Made by a program: the position numbers and the translations under genes. 64,000 bases of DNA from Magnolia sinica (lineage: Eukaryota; Streptophyta; Magnoliopsida; Magnoliales; Magnoliaceae): contig NC_080574.1 in NCBI RefSeq assembly GCF_029962835.1, positions 21,798,001 through 21,862,000 of the forward strand. The letters run 5' to 3'. Within the stretch, counting starts at the first letter, position 1, and every line of letters begins with the position of its first letter. Positions 1 through 9,134 of this stretch are shown one piece after another. The notes below the pieces were generated by a model. The model made no database searches. It was not told the DNA's origin and worked only from the letters and a program-made list of their open reading frames with translations.

Positions 1-326
1 ATAGAAGAAATCATAAATTCAAATGACATCAAAAGTTATTGATAATTTCATAAAAATAAGATATATGAAATGAAATAAGTTTTGGAAAAAATCAAAACAA
101 CAAAAGCTATTATTAAAGTAAATGGCATACCATTAATTTTAAGTGTATATACAAGAGATGCTGAGTCATTGGCTGATGAAGTTGTTCAATAGAATTTTAA
201 AAACTAAAAAAGGAACCAATGAGTATTTAAAAAGCCATACTATCTATTGTGGGGTTAGACTTATGAATCATACTGTAAAACTATACTAGGGCCCACGATA
301 AATGTGAGAATATGTGTGTGGTTTGG
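1..326. other. AT-rich intergenic sequence
   Basis: No coding region, RNA gene or bounded repeat was recognised. The sequence is AT-rich with stops in all frames. Confidence 0.5.
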
Positions 327-845
327 GGTCGAGCTCATGGGAACTTCCCATGAGGTCGAGCTGTGTGGGTCCCACCGTGATGCATATCGAACATCTACCC
401 CATCAATCAAATGCACCATTCCATGGTGTGCCTAGGGCTTAAAAATCAAGTCAATCCGTGACTTGTGTGGGCCACACCACATACGGAAGTTGAGAGGGGC
501 TACCCTCCATTAAAACATTCATAATCACTTGTTGGGCCTACCCACCGAGATGTTGTTCACAAATCGAGCCCATCCATTATGTGTGTCCCACTTGGATGAG
601 AGGTCGGTCCAAGTTTCAAATGCATCCAAATTTCAGGTGGGCCCTGCCAAGTGCTTTTATATGTTTTAAGCATGTCTTCACATGATTTTAGATGGTATGG
701 CCCACCTGAGTTCAGTATACAGCTGGTTTTTGAGATATCCCATAATTTAAAGGGGTCTCATCAAATGCACAGTGTTGATGTTTGACACACATCATAGTGG
801 GGCCCACACAGTTCGAAGTCATGGGAAGTTCCCATGAACCCGACC
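327..845. repeat. Palindromic MITE (about 519 bp)
   Basis: The ends are inverted copies over about 55 bp: GGTCGAGCTCATGGGAACTT at the left matches the reverse complement of the right end around CATGGGAAGTTCCCATGAAC. Each arm then runs into a GTGGGYCCCACYRTGATG core shared with other repeats in this window. The interior has no coding capacity. It is a non-autonomous foldback-like element; the superfamily is not assigned and no clear target-site duplication was seen. Confidence 0.7.
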
Positions 846-872
846 GCATAGAACATTTTCCATATATATAGC

Positions 873-904
873 TTATTGTTTATATATATATATATAAACA
901 ATAA
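873..904. repeat. Perfect 32-bp AT palindrome
   Basis: TTATTGTTTATATATA is followed directly by its exact reverse complement, with a TA-dinucleotide core. It could form a cruciform. It lies just outside the preceding palindromic MITE. Confidence 0.85.
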
Positions 905-1049
905 ACTTAATTTCATTCCTAAAAAGTCTACCATGAAACTATTTTTCCCACTTAGACAACATATGGAAAATAGCTTATTGATAAATCGAGATCATTTTTG
1001 CACGAAGCAACCCTCTTGGTGGGCCAGCCTCGGATCACTTGTTGGGGTA

Positions 1050-1290
1050 TAGATAGACTCATGCACCGAAAAAGAAAAAGGGAGCATTTGGCCAGACATT
1101 TCCTGTCTCGTCTTCGGTAAGCTTTTTACCTGTGCACTCAAAGGAAAAAACGAGTGGCCTTTTACTATACACCGAAAGGAAAAGGCAAGTGGTCCAGAAG
1201 CTTTTAACTGTAAGATAAAGCGAGTATTCGGACAGACACTTCCTGTATCTCCGGAGAAAAGCTTTTAGCTGTGCCAATGGACCATACCTC
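1050..1290. repeat. Diverged internal duplication
   Basis: Two related blocks contain the pattern GAGCATTTGGCCAGACATTT / GAGTATTCGGACAGACACTT. Each continues with TCCTGT and ends in AAGCTTTTWRCTGTG. It is probably part of an unidentified dispersed repeat. A small minus-strand open frame over it looks accidental. Confidence 0.4.
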
Positions 1291-1299
1291 TGCACCCGG

Positions 1300-2136
1300 A
1301 AGTTGTATGCATAGAATGCGTGTAACTCAAATCCATCCGTCCAAATATTGGCCCAATAATAGATGGTCTATATAAACCAAAAATCACACGGATTTCCTGT
1401 CCTAAATGGCCCACTCTTGGGCACTTGTGGACAGTTGAAGTGAAAATCATTTAGAGCTTTGAATTTAACAAACGTCTACTAAGAAATTATAATAATATAA
1501 TTAAATCCTATTTTGGATTTATCACCTATACACAGCGTGCACCACATTTTGAATGCCTTGAGATAAGTTAGAGATATGGCACATGGTTAATCTTTGAGTG
1601 CATGAGCATGATCCAGCAAATCTATCAGAGTATAAAAAACTCCGCATCTTCCCGCGCAGTCGGTCGTTGGCTGGCCTTTCAGTTTCGGCCAACCGCCTGC
1701 AATGATACGTAGGAGTGATTTCTTGCCTCTATCGCGATTCAGGTTTCAGCGTATGACTTCGCTGCAACTGGAGCTCACATGATGAATGGTCAGATGATCA
1801 GAACCGTTTGTGTTGTGTAATATCTGTTATAACGACCACCATATGAAATTTATCGTGAATGGATGATTTTAGCCATCTCTATCTGTAGATGAATTTAGAA
1901 CAATTGAAATAAACATTTTCAATCACTCACGTTCAACTCTAAAGATCGAAGGTTAGGATCATTAAAGAAGCGTTATTATTGGTGAATCGGCTATATGTAG
2001 TAGAAAATAGAATATATACCGTTCAAATGATCGGACCATTTCAACATGTGGGCCATGGTGAAATGCGACACACACTGGATCCTATGTTGCGACTGATGAC
2101 AAACGAACTCGAGATGAAGTTTCCTTGCCAACGAAT
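1300..2136. other. Unassigned intergenic sequence
   Basis: I found no supported gene here. Fragments such as GGACCATTTCAACATGTGGGCC resemble dispersed non-coding repeats elsewhere in the window, but no element boundary could be set. Confidence 0.4.
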
Positions 2137-2918
2137 TAGGGGTGTAACCCAGCCGAACCGGCAGCTCGACTCGACTTGGTCACCAGGCAGACCCGGGTCG
2201 AACTTAGCTTGGCTCAGTGATCAAGCGGCTCGGTCAGCAGATTGGACCAGTTTGAGTCGAGTTCAAGCTCGATCTTTTGAGCCGAGTTCATGCTCCAGCT
2301 TTCGAGCCGAGTTCACGTTTTCGACGAGCAAAGAGAGAGGTAGTAGGGAGCTAGTCGGGCGAGACGATTGGATGAGCAGAGAGAGAGAGAGGTAGCAGGG
2401 AGTGGAGCTGGTCGAGCAGGACAACTAGAAGAGCAGAGAGAGGGAGGCGGCAGGGAGTTGGTCGGGCGGGATGACTGGACGAGCAAAAAGAGATAGGGAG
2501 AGAGAGAGGAGGCAACAAGGAACTGGTCGGACGGGACGACTGGACAAGCAGAGAGGGAGAGAGAGGGAGGGAGAGCAGGGAGCTAGTCGGGCGAGACGAC
2601 TAAACGAGCAGAGAGAGAGGGAGGTAGGGAGTTGGTTGCATTGTTTTTTCAAATAAAAGAGGGAAATGGAAAGGGGGTAGATACTAGGGTTTTTTTAAAC
2701 TTTTCACACCTAGCTAACCGAGTCGAGCTGGGTTCAAGCTACATATCGAACCGAGTCAAGTCGAACTGAGGCCAGCTCGAACTTGGCTTGAACTCATTTT
2801 CAAGCTGTAAAAATTGGCTCAACTCAGATCGAACTCAACTTTGAACCAAGACGATTCGAGCTTTTTTGAGCCAAGTCGAGTGAGCTAACCAAGCTAGCTC
2901 GGTTTGTGTACAACCCTA
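2137..2918. mobile_element. Non-autonomous hAT-type element, 782 bp
   Basis: The left end TAGGGGTGTAACC and right end GTACAACCCTA are imperfect inverted repeats. The 8-bp direct repeat CCAACGAT follows the right end, and CCAACGAAT precedes the left end (one extra A). Eight-base duplications are typical of hAT elements. Both arms are rich in TCGAGCCGAGTTC / GAACTCGGCTCGA-type repeats. No transposase is present. The element at 22616-23488 belongs to the same family. Confidence 0.75.
2325..2640. repeat. GA-rich minisatellite, about 60-bp unit, 5-6 copies
   Basis: The repeated unit reads roughly GAGCAGAGAGAGAG + GGAGGCAGCAGGGAGCTGG + TCGGGCGGGACGACTGGAC. Copies vary in length because of the GA run. 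It lies inside the hAT-type element. Open frames across it (rich in Arg/Glu or Ser/Leu) are products of the repeat and not genes. Confidence 0.75.
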
Positions 2919-3014
2919 CCAACGATGTTGCATAAGTTGTAAGATTTGGGACATTCATTAGTTGTCTCCCACCGTCAAAATACCATGGCAAAAAAAATAA
3001 ATTAGAGAGACTAA

Positions 3015-3586
3015 GGGCCCATTTCAAAGCATGGATTTAGAACCCTTGGATTTGAAATCTTCATATTATGTTTGGCTTTGGATTGGGAATCAACTTTAAT
3101 TCAAAATTAGCTATGCATGATACATTTTCCAGGCTTGAATTTAATTATTAATTAAATCAACTTTAACGTCTTTAATTAGTGAAGGGACGTAATGTTTGGT
3201 ATAATGGTTGTAATAAGCTTGTTGAAATATATACTTTGTCCGAAAATGATAAAATTTCAAGTCTTGAATGGGCCACAAGCACAAAATCATATCCAGAGTG
3301 ACTAACTAACGACTTTTAACCATTGATTTACATGGACAATGTTTGGACGGTGCTAATCATCATATTAAAGTAATTAGAGTGATGCAATTGATAATTTAAT
3401 CATTTTAGGAATCATTAGCGGGTCATGTGCCCATTAGAATAATAGTCCAATGACATACATGTTACACATGCAACTATTGGAAGGATCTTATATGGATTTG
3501 AAACCCCCAGTTACTTTATGGTGCCAAACAACCAGTAGATTAGAAATCCCATCAAATCTTCCCAAATCCATGGTGCCAAACGACCC
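3015..3586. mobile_element. Tourist-like (PIF/Harbinger) MITE, 572 bp
   Basis: The left end GGGCCCATTTCAAAGCATGG pairs with the reverse complement of the right end, GGGTCGTTTGGCACCATGG. Both ends are flanked by TAA (3012-3014 and 3587-3589), the duplication typical of PIF/Harbinger insertions. There is no coding capacity. Confidence 0.65.
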
Positions 3587-3589
3587 TAA

Positions 3590-4729
3590 ACGAGCCCATT
3601 GCATACGCGACGTCCATTTTGGTCGTGCATATGCTACTAATCCGACGAATAAGCCCCCCTGAAACTCGGACGATGGTATGATCACGTATGAATCGATCTG
3701 ATTAACGACTCCCATCCCTAAAGCATGCGCCAAGTCTCACACGAACCGCCCTAAACCTCTCTATCTGCGAGTATCTGCATTCCAGGGAGGTGGATTTTCT
3801 TGCTTGTTTTGAATTCGGAAATTTTGATTTTGATTTTCGTTTGATTCTGGACGTGGATTTTTGGTACGTTTGGCGGGTAATTGAGTTTTGTTTGGTTATT
3901 CAAGTTTTGATTAGGGAGGTTCACGTCTTCTAGAGACACATCAACTCTAGTTACACCATTCAGCTTGTGGGAGCCACTATTGTAGTAAGGTCATCATCCA
4001 AAGATTTGTTGACATCTGACCGTTGACTGCTTTCTATTTTGGCCGTCGATAGGTGTAATTTTCAGTTTACCGACCATGTAAATTAGACCCATAATTTGGA
4101 CGGTTTGATCTAGTAATCTTACGCCACGTGTACAATTTCGCAAGAAGGAATGGGAAGAGTGCTTGAACGGTATCTTTACGTAAATAGCCTAGCACAGGGC
4201 ATATTTGCGGCCTTTTTTCTAAATTGTGGCAATGATTCCTCTACTCTAAATATGGTTTACATTTACATCAATCTAGACCGTCCAAATCATGGACGACATT
4301 GTGAATGGAACAACATAGCCTGCAAATCCACTAAGCAGATAATCTTGCCGGCTGGATATGGATTGCTTAGCATTTTTTTCTTTCACCGTCCCAAGGCAAT
4401 TGGATGGTAGGGGAGTATTGCTTTTCAATTCCAAAATTAGTAGGCACATTGTTTTGGCCACCTGACTCTTAGATTTTTTATTTTTTATTTTTAATTATTT
4501 TTTCTAATTTTAATCAAATTGTATATTTTAGTAGGCTTATTATAATATTACGTCAACTATAACGTATGTACATTAATTTGAGGTATTTAGTATGATTTAC
4601 CCAAAAAAATTTAAGTTTCTATGAATTTAATATAAAATTACAATGCAATAAAATATTTGGCAAATAGATATTTGGATTCTAATGTATTTCAATTACTGGC
4701 AATTAAACACAACTTAGGATTCCAATTAC
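3590..4729. other. Unassigned sequence with short repeat traces
   Basis: No gene is supported. A T-rich GATTTTGATTTTC stretch near 3825 is low-complexity. Short inverted motifs such as TTGGACGGT / ACCGTCCAAATC near 4100 and 4277 suggest an old MITE, but its ends are unclear. Confidence 0.4.
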
Positions 4730-4742
4730 CACTACAAGAAAA

Positions 4743-5250
4743 GGGGGCTTTAGCCTCTATTCCAAACTGTGGCTAAAAAGGTTAAAAACTGAGGCTTCAA
4801 ACATTTAGCCTCAGTTTTGCCTCAGTTATCCAAACCGAGGTTGAAACCCCCGTGGCTAAAGGCTTTAGCCTCAATTTTAGCAACCGAGGTTAAAATAACT
4901 TTTATAGCCTCGGTTCTTCAAGTGAAGCTAAAAGAACCTTTTTAGCTTCAGTTTTCTGAAAATGAGGCTAAATCAAAATTTTAGCTTTCATTGTTTTCAA
5001 CTGAGACTAAATCCAAATTTTAACTTCAATTGCCTCCAACCGAAGCTAAATCTATTTTTAACCTCAGTTCTCAACAACCGAAGCTAAAACCTTTAGCCAC
5101 GGGAGTTGTAGTCTCAGCTTAGGTAACTAAGGCAAAACTAAGACTAAAGATAGATTTAGCCTTTGTTGGCATCAACTGAGGCTAAATTCAAATTTTAACA
5201 TCATTTATCAAAAATCGAGGCTAAATCTAGTTTCTATCAACAAAAGCTAA
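4743..5250. repeat. CACTA left subterminal repeats
   Basis: There are about twelve degenerate units in both orientations built on TTTAGCCTCRGTT and its complement AACYGAGGCTAAA, some separated by only a few bases so that they form hairpins. In CACTA elements such arrays bind the TnpA-like protein. The same motif builds the array at 20488-21405. Confidence 0.75.
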
Positions 5251-5295
5251 CAATATTATAATCAACCAATGATTGAACTTGTGCATGTTTCACCC

Positions 5296-5413
5296 ATTTA
5301 ACATCCATCAAGACAACAATCAACAAAACAATTAATGGTCTATTTAAAGTTTTCATTTAACATCCATCAAGACAACAATCAACAAAACAATTAATGGTCT
5401 ATTTAAAGTTTTC
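5296..5413. repeat. Perfect 59-bp tandem duplication
   Basis: Two adjacent identical copies (5296-5354 and 5355-5413) begin ATTTAACATCCATCAAGAC and end TATTTAAAGTTTTC. The identity implies a recent duplication or strong homogenisation. Confidence 0.85.
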
Positions 5414-5424
5414 AAAACAAACAA

Positions 5425-5733
5425 ACTGCCGCATTGCCTTCCACATGAACTGTTTCAGTAAGATCCCCTTCCACGTGACTATTTTCTCTCCGATTGGATC
5501 AATCGGTGGGTTTGTAACTTGAGCAAACATCTACTTGAAATACTCAAATGTAAGTTTCTTATATCAATGATATTTGTGGCATCGCCCCGTTTTCCTTTAA
5601 AAAGAAAAATAGAAAAAAAGTTTGGATGTTGGACATCACAGCCAAAGGAGCATCATTTCCCATTGAGCCAAGAGCCTCAGTACCATCTTTTGCCATGGGC
5701 AACAACAGCATCTCCAGGGCTTCTACAGTGTAT
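5425..5733 (-). pseudogene. GLT1: NADH-glutamate synthase (GOGAT) exon fragment
   Basis: The minus strand encodes [20 protein letters not shown] and then [15 protein letters not shown] (5733 to about 5622). After a gap with an intron-like acceptor it encodes KLTFEYFK and MFAQVTNPPIDPI (5557 downward). These match the conserved central region of plant NADH-dependent glutamate synthase, which makes glutamate from glutamine and 2-oxoglutarate in plastids. They match less well to the ferredoxin form, which has a different sequence here. An in-frame stop replaces a residue after YFK. A short deletion with a frame change precedes the remnant EGDLTET. The fragment covers only about 75 residues of a protein of more than 2000, so it cannot be functional. 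It lies inside the CACTA element, in the same orientation as the other captured fragments. Confidence 0.8.
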
Positions 5734-5739
5734 CTGAAT

Positions 5740-6900
5740 AAGGAAACTCAACAAAAGCAATTTCACTCATTGTCAACAATAGAATAATGAGAAAACATTT
5801 TCCCATGATGCTAAAGCGGCTAAGAATTGTTGCTATTTTAATGAGAAGAGAGAACTAACTCACAATGTCGAGAGACCAGTTAGTTGTCCACCAAATTGGC
5901 CACCCAATTCACCCTGAAGTTGATTGCGGCTCACGTTTCTACACTCACCACCAATACCACCGCTTAATTCTCAGGTTTCCGATATAAATTCATAATAGAA
6001 TCAAACCAAAAAGGTGCCAAACTTACAATCAGTGTTCGAAGTATTAACAAATCTTCCAAGACAATTGTTTAGTCATGCTAAAATGATGTTGAAGAGAAAA
6101 TATTAACAAATCTTCCTTCCTAACGTAGCGGTTTTCTCTATCAGTTTTGCCTGATCATATATGCAGTAGTGCCAGTCCCTGCCCTTCTGGTACAAGAAAG
6201 ATCATGAATTCATCTTTTCTAGGCCGTTGCTACCTATAAATAATAACATACAGATCAAGCACAGAAATATGTAGCGATCATACCAATCAACTAACTGCAT
6301 TTTGCACAAACATAGAAATATCATAGAAAATAACATTTAGGTGAATGCCAACAGAACACCCAACTACAATTAAATTGTGTTGTATGACATCGAACCTACC
6401 AATTTAGGTAAGAAAATATCCATTAGGCAACATGCATTCGAATTACATTTCGGCAACTGCCATTATGACAAGAAAATCCAATGAAACATCCAATCTGCCA
6501 TTTGTCAATTGATAGTCACCGAGACTTTACCCTGATTTGAGTTTAACAGCTATATTTAAGTACTGATACATTCTGGTTTACTAAAATAACGGGAATGGAA
6601 AATGAAAGAAATGTTAGAAATTCATCTATATGCATGCATTACAAATGTATTATTTCTACCATATATCAGTGTTTAAGAACTCGCTGTTGATTCAGAACTT
6701 GGTTGAATCAACTCAGATTTGAAAAGCTTTGCACCTCCAATTAAAACTCAGGTGTTAAAAAAGAATTGAACGGTCAAGATGGATTTGCCCAATCTCTATT
6801 AGCAAGTTTTCCATTCATCAGTTGAGTTAAAACTCTCTGACTGAACGAAAATAGTTTCTGAGCTTAACCGAAGTCCTGAATATTGTAAAGAGTTCCTTTT
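5740..6900 (-). other. CACTA interior; possible further captured fragments
   Basis: A minus-strand stretch at about 5840-5950 reads RNQLQGELGGQFGGQLTGLS, which resembles a plant leucine-rich repeat (NQLxGxLP...LTGLSxL) but lacks the usual proline. Another at about 6140-6230 reads LYQKGRDWHYCIYDQAKLIE and was not recognised. Neither has a full exon structure that I can support. The rest looks like AT-rich intron or intergenic sequence. Confidence 0.3.
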
Positions 6901-6907
6901 GCCTCTG

Positions 6908-7108
6908 CTGTGACTCACTGGGGCCCACATGCTAACTGGTCCCATGATTTGAAACGTCCATGTTGTGGACCTTATGGATTTTATTCGACTCCAAAAACCA
7001 AATGTTAAGATCATCATTGAAGGGTGATCAAGGGACAATGTAGTAATGGGAATATGGACAGTTCAAATCATCCAATCATCTCAGGATGTGGACCCCAGTG
7101 AGTGACGA
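6908..7108. repeat. Short palindromic MITE
   Basis: TGACTCACTGGGGCCCACAT near the left end is inverted at the right end (ATGTGGACCCCAGTGAGTGA), and GATTTGAAACGTCC pairs with the inverse of CAGTTCAAATC. It has no coding capacity. It is nested inside the CACTA element, next to a GA microsatellite. Confidence 0.6.
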
Positions 7109-7123
7109 GACATGCTGGTTCCT

Positions 7124-7128
<5 letters not shown>

Positions 7129-7157
<29 letters not shown>
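7129..7157. repeat. GA dinucleotide microsatellite
   Basis: An uninterrupted GAGA run of about 29 bp beside the palindromic MITE. Confidence 0.9.
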
Positions 7158-7159
<2 letters not shown>

Positions 7160-7304
7160 GAAAACAACGAGTAGTCTTTGAACACAACTACTGGAATATG
7201 TAAAATACAGAAGGGAAAAACAAGAAAACTACAGAAAATATATGGAAAAATAAGGTAGAGAAGAACTCACAATAATCTCAAAGAAACCACAACATACCTG
7301 CAAA

Positions 7305-7484
7305 AGAGACCCCTCAGCACTCAAACAGACATGCCTTCTTTGCAGTAACACCGCTCGGGCTAGAAGCACCCGTGCCCAGTGCCCTGCAATTCTATGCACC
7401 CCCCACCTAGGTTGTTCCGTTGCCATCCTGAAACCAGGATCACAGGGATTTTTCGCAAGCCTCTTCACCCAATCCACCATTCCC
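7305..7484 (-). other. Open segment of unknown origin fused to TPS exon
   Basis: The minus-strand frame of the TPS exon continues without a stop for about 60 residues that no longer match trehalose-phosphate synthase. It begins GMVDWVKRLAKNPCDPGFRM and ends SLLQ, followed by GTATGT, which looks like a splice donor. The segment is probably a fifth captured exon piece joined to the TPS exon within the CACTA element. I could not name its source. Confidence 0.4.
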
Positions 7485-7861
7485 AAATCAGCTGCAAGAA
7501 CCAACTCTGACCGAGACGACAGCATCCTGTGGACCTCAGAAGATGGAAAGGGCGTGTGGAGGAACCATCCAACTTTCATTTTGCTGTTATATTCCTTCAG
7601 AAATTTTGGAAGAAACATGAGATGGCAATCATGGCACCAAATAACATCCCCATCTTCATAATGCCTGGCCACCATATTAGCAAACATTTGGTTCGCCTTT
7701 TTATATGAATCAAACTGAGGCTGGAGACTGTGGGTTGTTGCAGGCCTACAATCTTCATGTGGAAGCCCAAGGTAATTGAAAAGACGCCACAAGATATGGT
7801 TACAATAGCCGTCGTAGTACAGATTAACTGTCTCCTTACCAAGGAAGATTGGAACGCATTT
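7485..7861 (-). pseudogene. TPS1: Trehalose-6-phosphate synthase exon fragment
   Basis: The exon starts after a CAAACAG acceptor at 7861 and encodes KCVPIFLGKETVN, YYDGYCNHILW, LFNYLGLPHED, YKKANQMFANMV, GDVIWCHDCHLMFLPK and VGWFLHTPFPSSE. These are hallmark glycosyltransferase-20 motifs of class I plant TPS1, which makes trehalose-6-phosphate from UDP-glucose and glucose-6-phosphate in the cytosol. The frame is open, but the exon stops matching TPS after LAADL and runs into unrelated sequence. The WCHDYH motif reads WCHDCH and several residues deviate, so this is a degrading copy. It has no catalytic second half and is a captured fragment, with a preceding exon at 8064-8166. Confidence 0.88.
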
Positions 7862-8063
7862 CTGTTTGCAATGAGTGAAACACACTTCATAAGGCAATCC
7901 AAGACCAGAAATGTTAACATTGACTCTTCACAGAGGAAAATCTATGTCAACCCATAAAACTAAGGTATCAAACTCTTAATGCTAGATCAAAAGCGAAACA
8001 GCCAATATATTTATAAATTCAAGGCCAAAGACAAGTTAATAATGAAAATTACATCTCACTAAC

Positions 8064-8166
8064 CTTTTCTGCTAGTGCTTTGGTAAGTGATCACTGCCCA
8101 ATTTCATCCAGAACACAGAGACCAGCCCATCCAATCCATTTTGCCTCAAGCTCCTTCACACCTTTG
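8064..8166 (-). pseudogene. TPS1: Trehalose-6-phosphate synthase upstream exon fragment
   Basis: The minus strand encodes VKELEAKWIGWAG, then VLDEIGQ, a stop, and SLTKALAEK, followed by a GTTAG donor. This is the TPS1 exon directly before the one at 7485-7861 (family: WIGWAGVNVPDEVGQ...ALxEALAEK). The intron between the two is retained, so the capture was of genomic DNA and not of cDNA. One in-frame stop is present. Confidence 0.8.
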
Positions 8167-8346
8167 ACAAAATGTGAGAAAAGTGAAGTGATGCTCTGTC
8201 TTATCCCATGATGTAAAAAGGTATACTGGGAAGACTAAATTCTGCTCTTAGCATATATTCCTAATTGATCAGTTTAAAACATGTCAAGAGACCAACCTTA
8301 AACACTAACAGCCAGCAGTTGGAAAAAGGGGAGTTTAGCATTAAAC

Positions 8347-8488
8347 CTTGCCACCAGGAAAAGATTTTATTTTCCAGTGCAACACATCATTTTCAGGTGC
8401 GTATGCTGCAAAACCCATGGAAGTCCTTATATTGGGGGTTGTTGCATCTGCAGGTACAGGCAGCTCAATCTCCACATTTGTAGCTGTG
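8347..8488 (-). pseudogene. AP1M: AP-1 mu (adaptin) exon fragment, fourth of four
   Basis: It encodes TATNVEIELPVPADATTPN, then RTSMGFAAYAPEND and LHWKIKSFPGGK. This is the mu-homology domain of the medium subunit of the AP-1 clathrin adaptor, which recognises tyrosine-based sorting signals at the trans-Golgi network. The acceptor (ATACAG) and donor (AAG|GTTTAA) are intact, and the codon split across the previous intron restores RSTATN. Substitutions such as NDVLHW for the usual KDALVW indicate decay. The final exon (…YITMAGEYELRLM in the family) was not found. Confidence 0.85.
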
Positions 8489-8606
8489 CTGTATGATGAA
8501 GCAGAGCAAAATCAGGAGAGTAACAAATCAAATTTCCCCTATTAACACTAAGAAGAAACAGTGTCCAGCAGCAAAAAACCTTTGGCCAGTGACAATATAA
8601 ATGCAC

Positions 8607-8704
8607 CTGCGCTCCTTGAACTTACTCCTCGCCTTTACCATGATCTCTATACGACTTCTCGAATGCCTTTCAACTTGAGCTTCCACCTAGGTCAAAGGTT
8701 TGAC
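8607..8704 (-). pseudogene. AP1M: AP-1 mu exon fragment, third of four
   Basis: It encodes VKPLT, a stop where the family has tryptophan, then VEAQVERHSRSRIEIMVKAR and SKFKER. The flanking splice sites are intact (TTTCAG before, GCAG|GTGCAT after). The phase joins correctly to the next exon at 8347-8488. The nonsense change shows that it is no longer constrained. Confidence 0.85.
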
Positions 8705-8811
8705 CTGAAACCGAAGATGGAATTAGCCTCAATAAACATTGTAAGTTCTGAAACTGGGTTGGCGGTAGTAGCAGCATTAACCAATATACATTGCAGAAGC
8801 AAAACATAAAC

Positions 8812-8908
8812 CTGAGTACTGGGTCTGTAGGTCATCAAATCAAAGGATCCATCGGACGAAATGAAGGATATTGTCCTGTCATTTTCAAAACGGGCCAAAC
8901 GCACACAC
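8812..8908 (-). pseudogene. AP1M: AP-1 mu exon fragment, second of four
   Basis: It encodes CVRLARFENDRTISFI, SSDGSFDLMTYR and PSTQV, the conserved RFENDRTISFIPPDG.FDLMTYR block of mu-1 adaptin. The acceptor GGTCTAG and donor CAG|GTTTAT are retained and the frame is open. It is one of four consecutive exons kept in order and phase on the minus strand. Confidence 0.88.
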
Positions 8909-9026
8909 CTAGACCAAAACTGAGCAGTCAGAATGCAAGTTGCCACAGAACACAACAAGTAGTCTCTCATTGCTATGGTCGATGAACAATCAGAAAGAAT
9001 CAAACTAAAACGAGTTCGCAACATAC

Positions 9027-9134
9027 TGATGAAACTTGATATCATCCAGATCAATGGCTTTTCCCTTTGTTATTCGACCTTGAGCCTCCAAAAGCACTCT
9101 GTCATTCAGTTCAAGCTTACACTCTGGCATACCA
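9027..9134 (-). pseudogene. AP1M: AP-1 mu exon fragment, first of four
   Basis: It encodes GMPECKLELNDRVLLEAQGR, then ITKGKAIDLDDIKFHQ. This is the mu-1 segment just before the RFENDRT block. The acceptor (ATGACAG) and donor (CA|GTATGT) are intact. No earlier AP1M exons were recognised between here and the helicase fragment, so the capture covers only the middle of the mu-homology domain. Confidence 0.85.

Noticed and set aside
2425-2656. Ser/Leu-rich and Arg/Glu-rich open frames on opposite strands
   Set aside because: They come from the GA-rich minisatellite in a hAT-type element. There is no codon structure independent of the repeat.
7229-7920. Functional trehalose-6-phosphate synthase gene
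   Set aside because: Only two N-terminal-half exons are present. One has a stop, the other runs into unrelated sequence, and the rest of the catalytic domain is absent.
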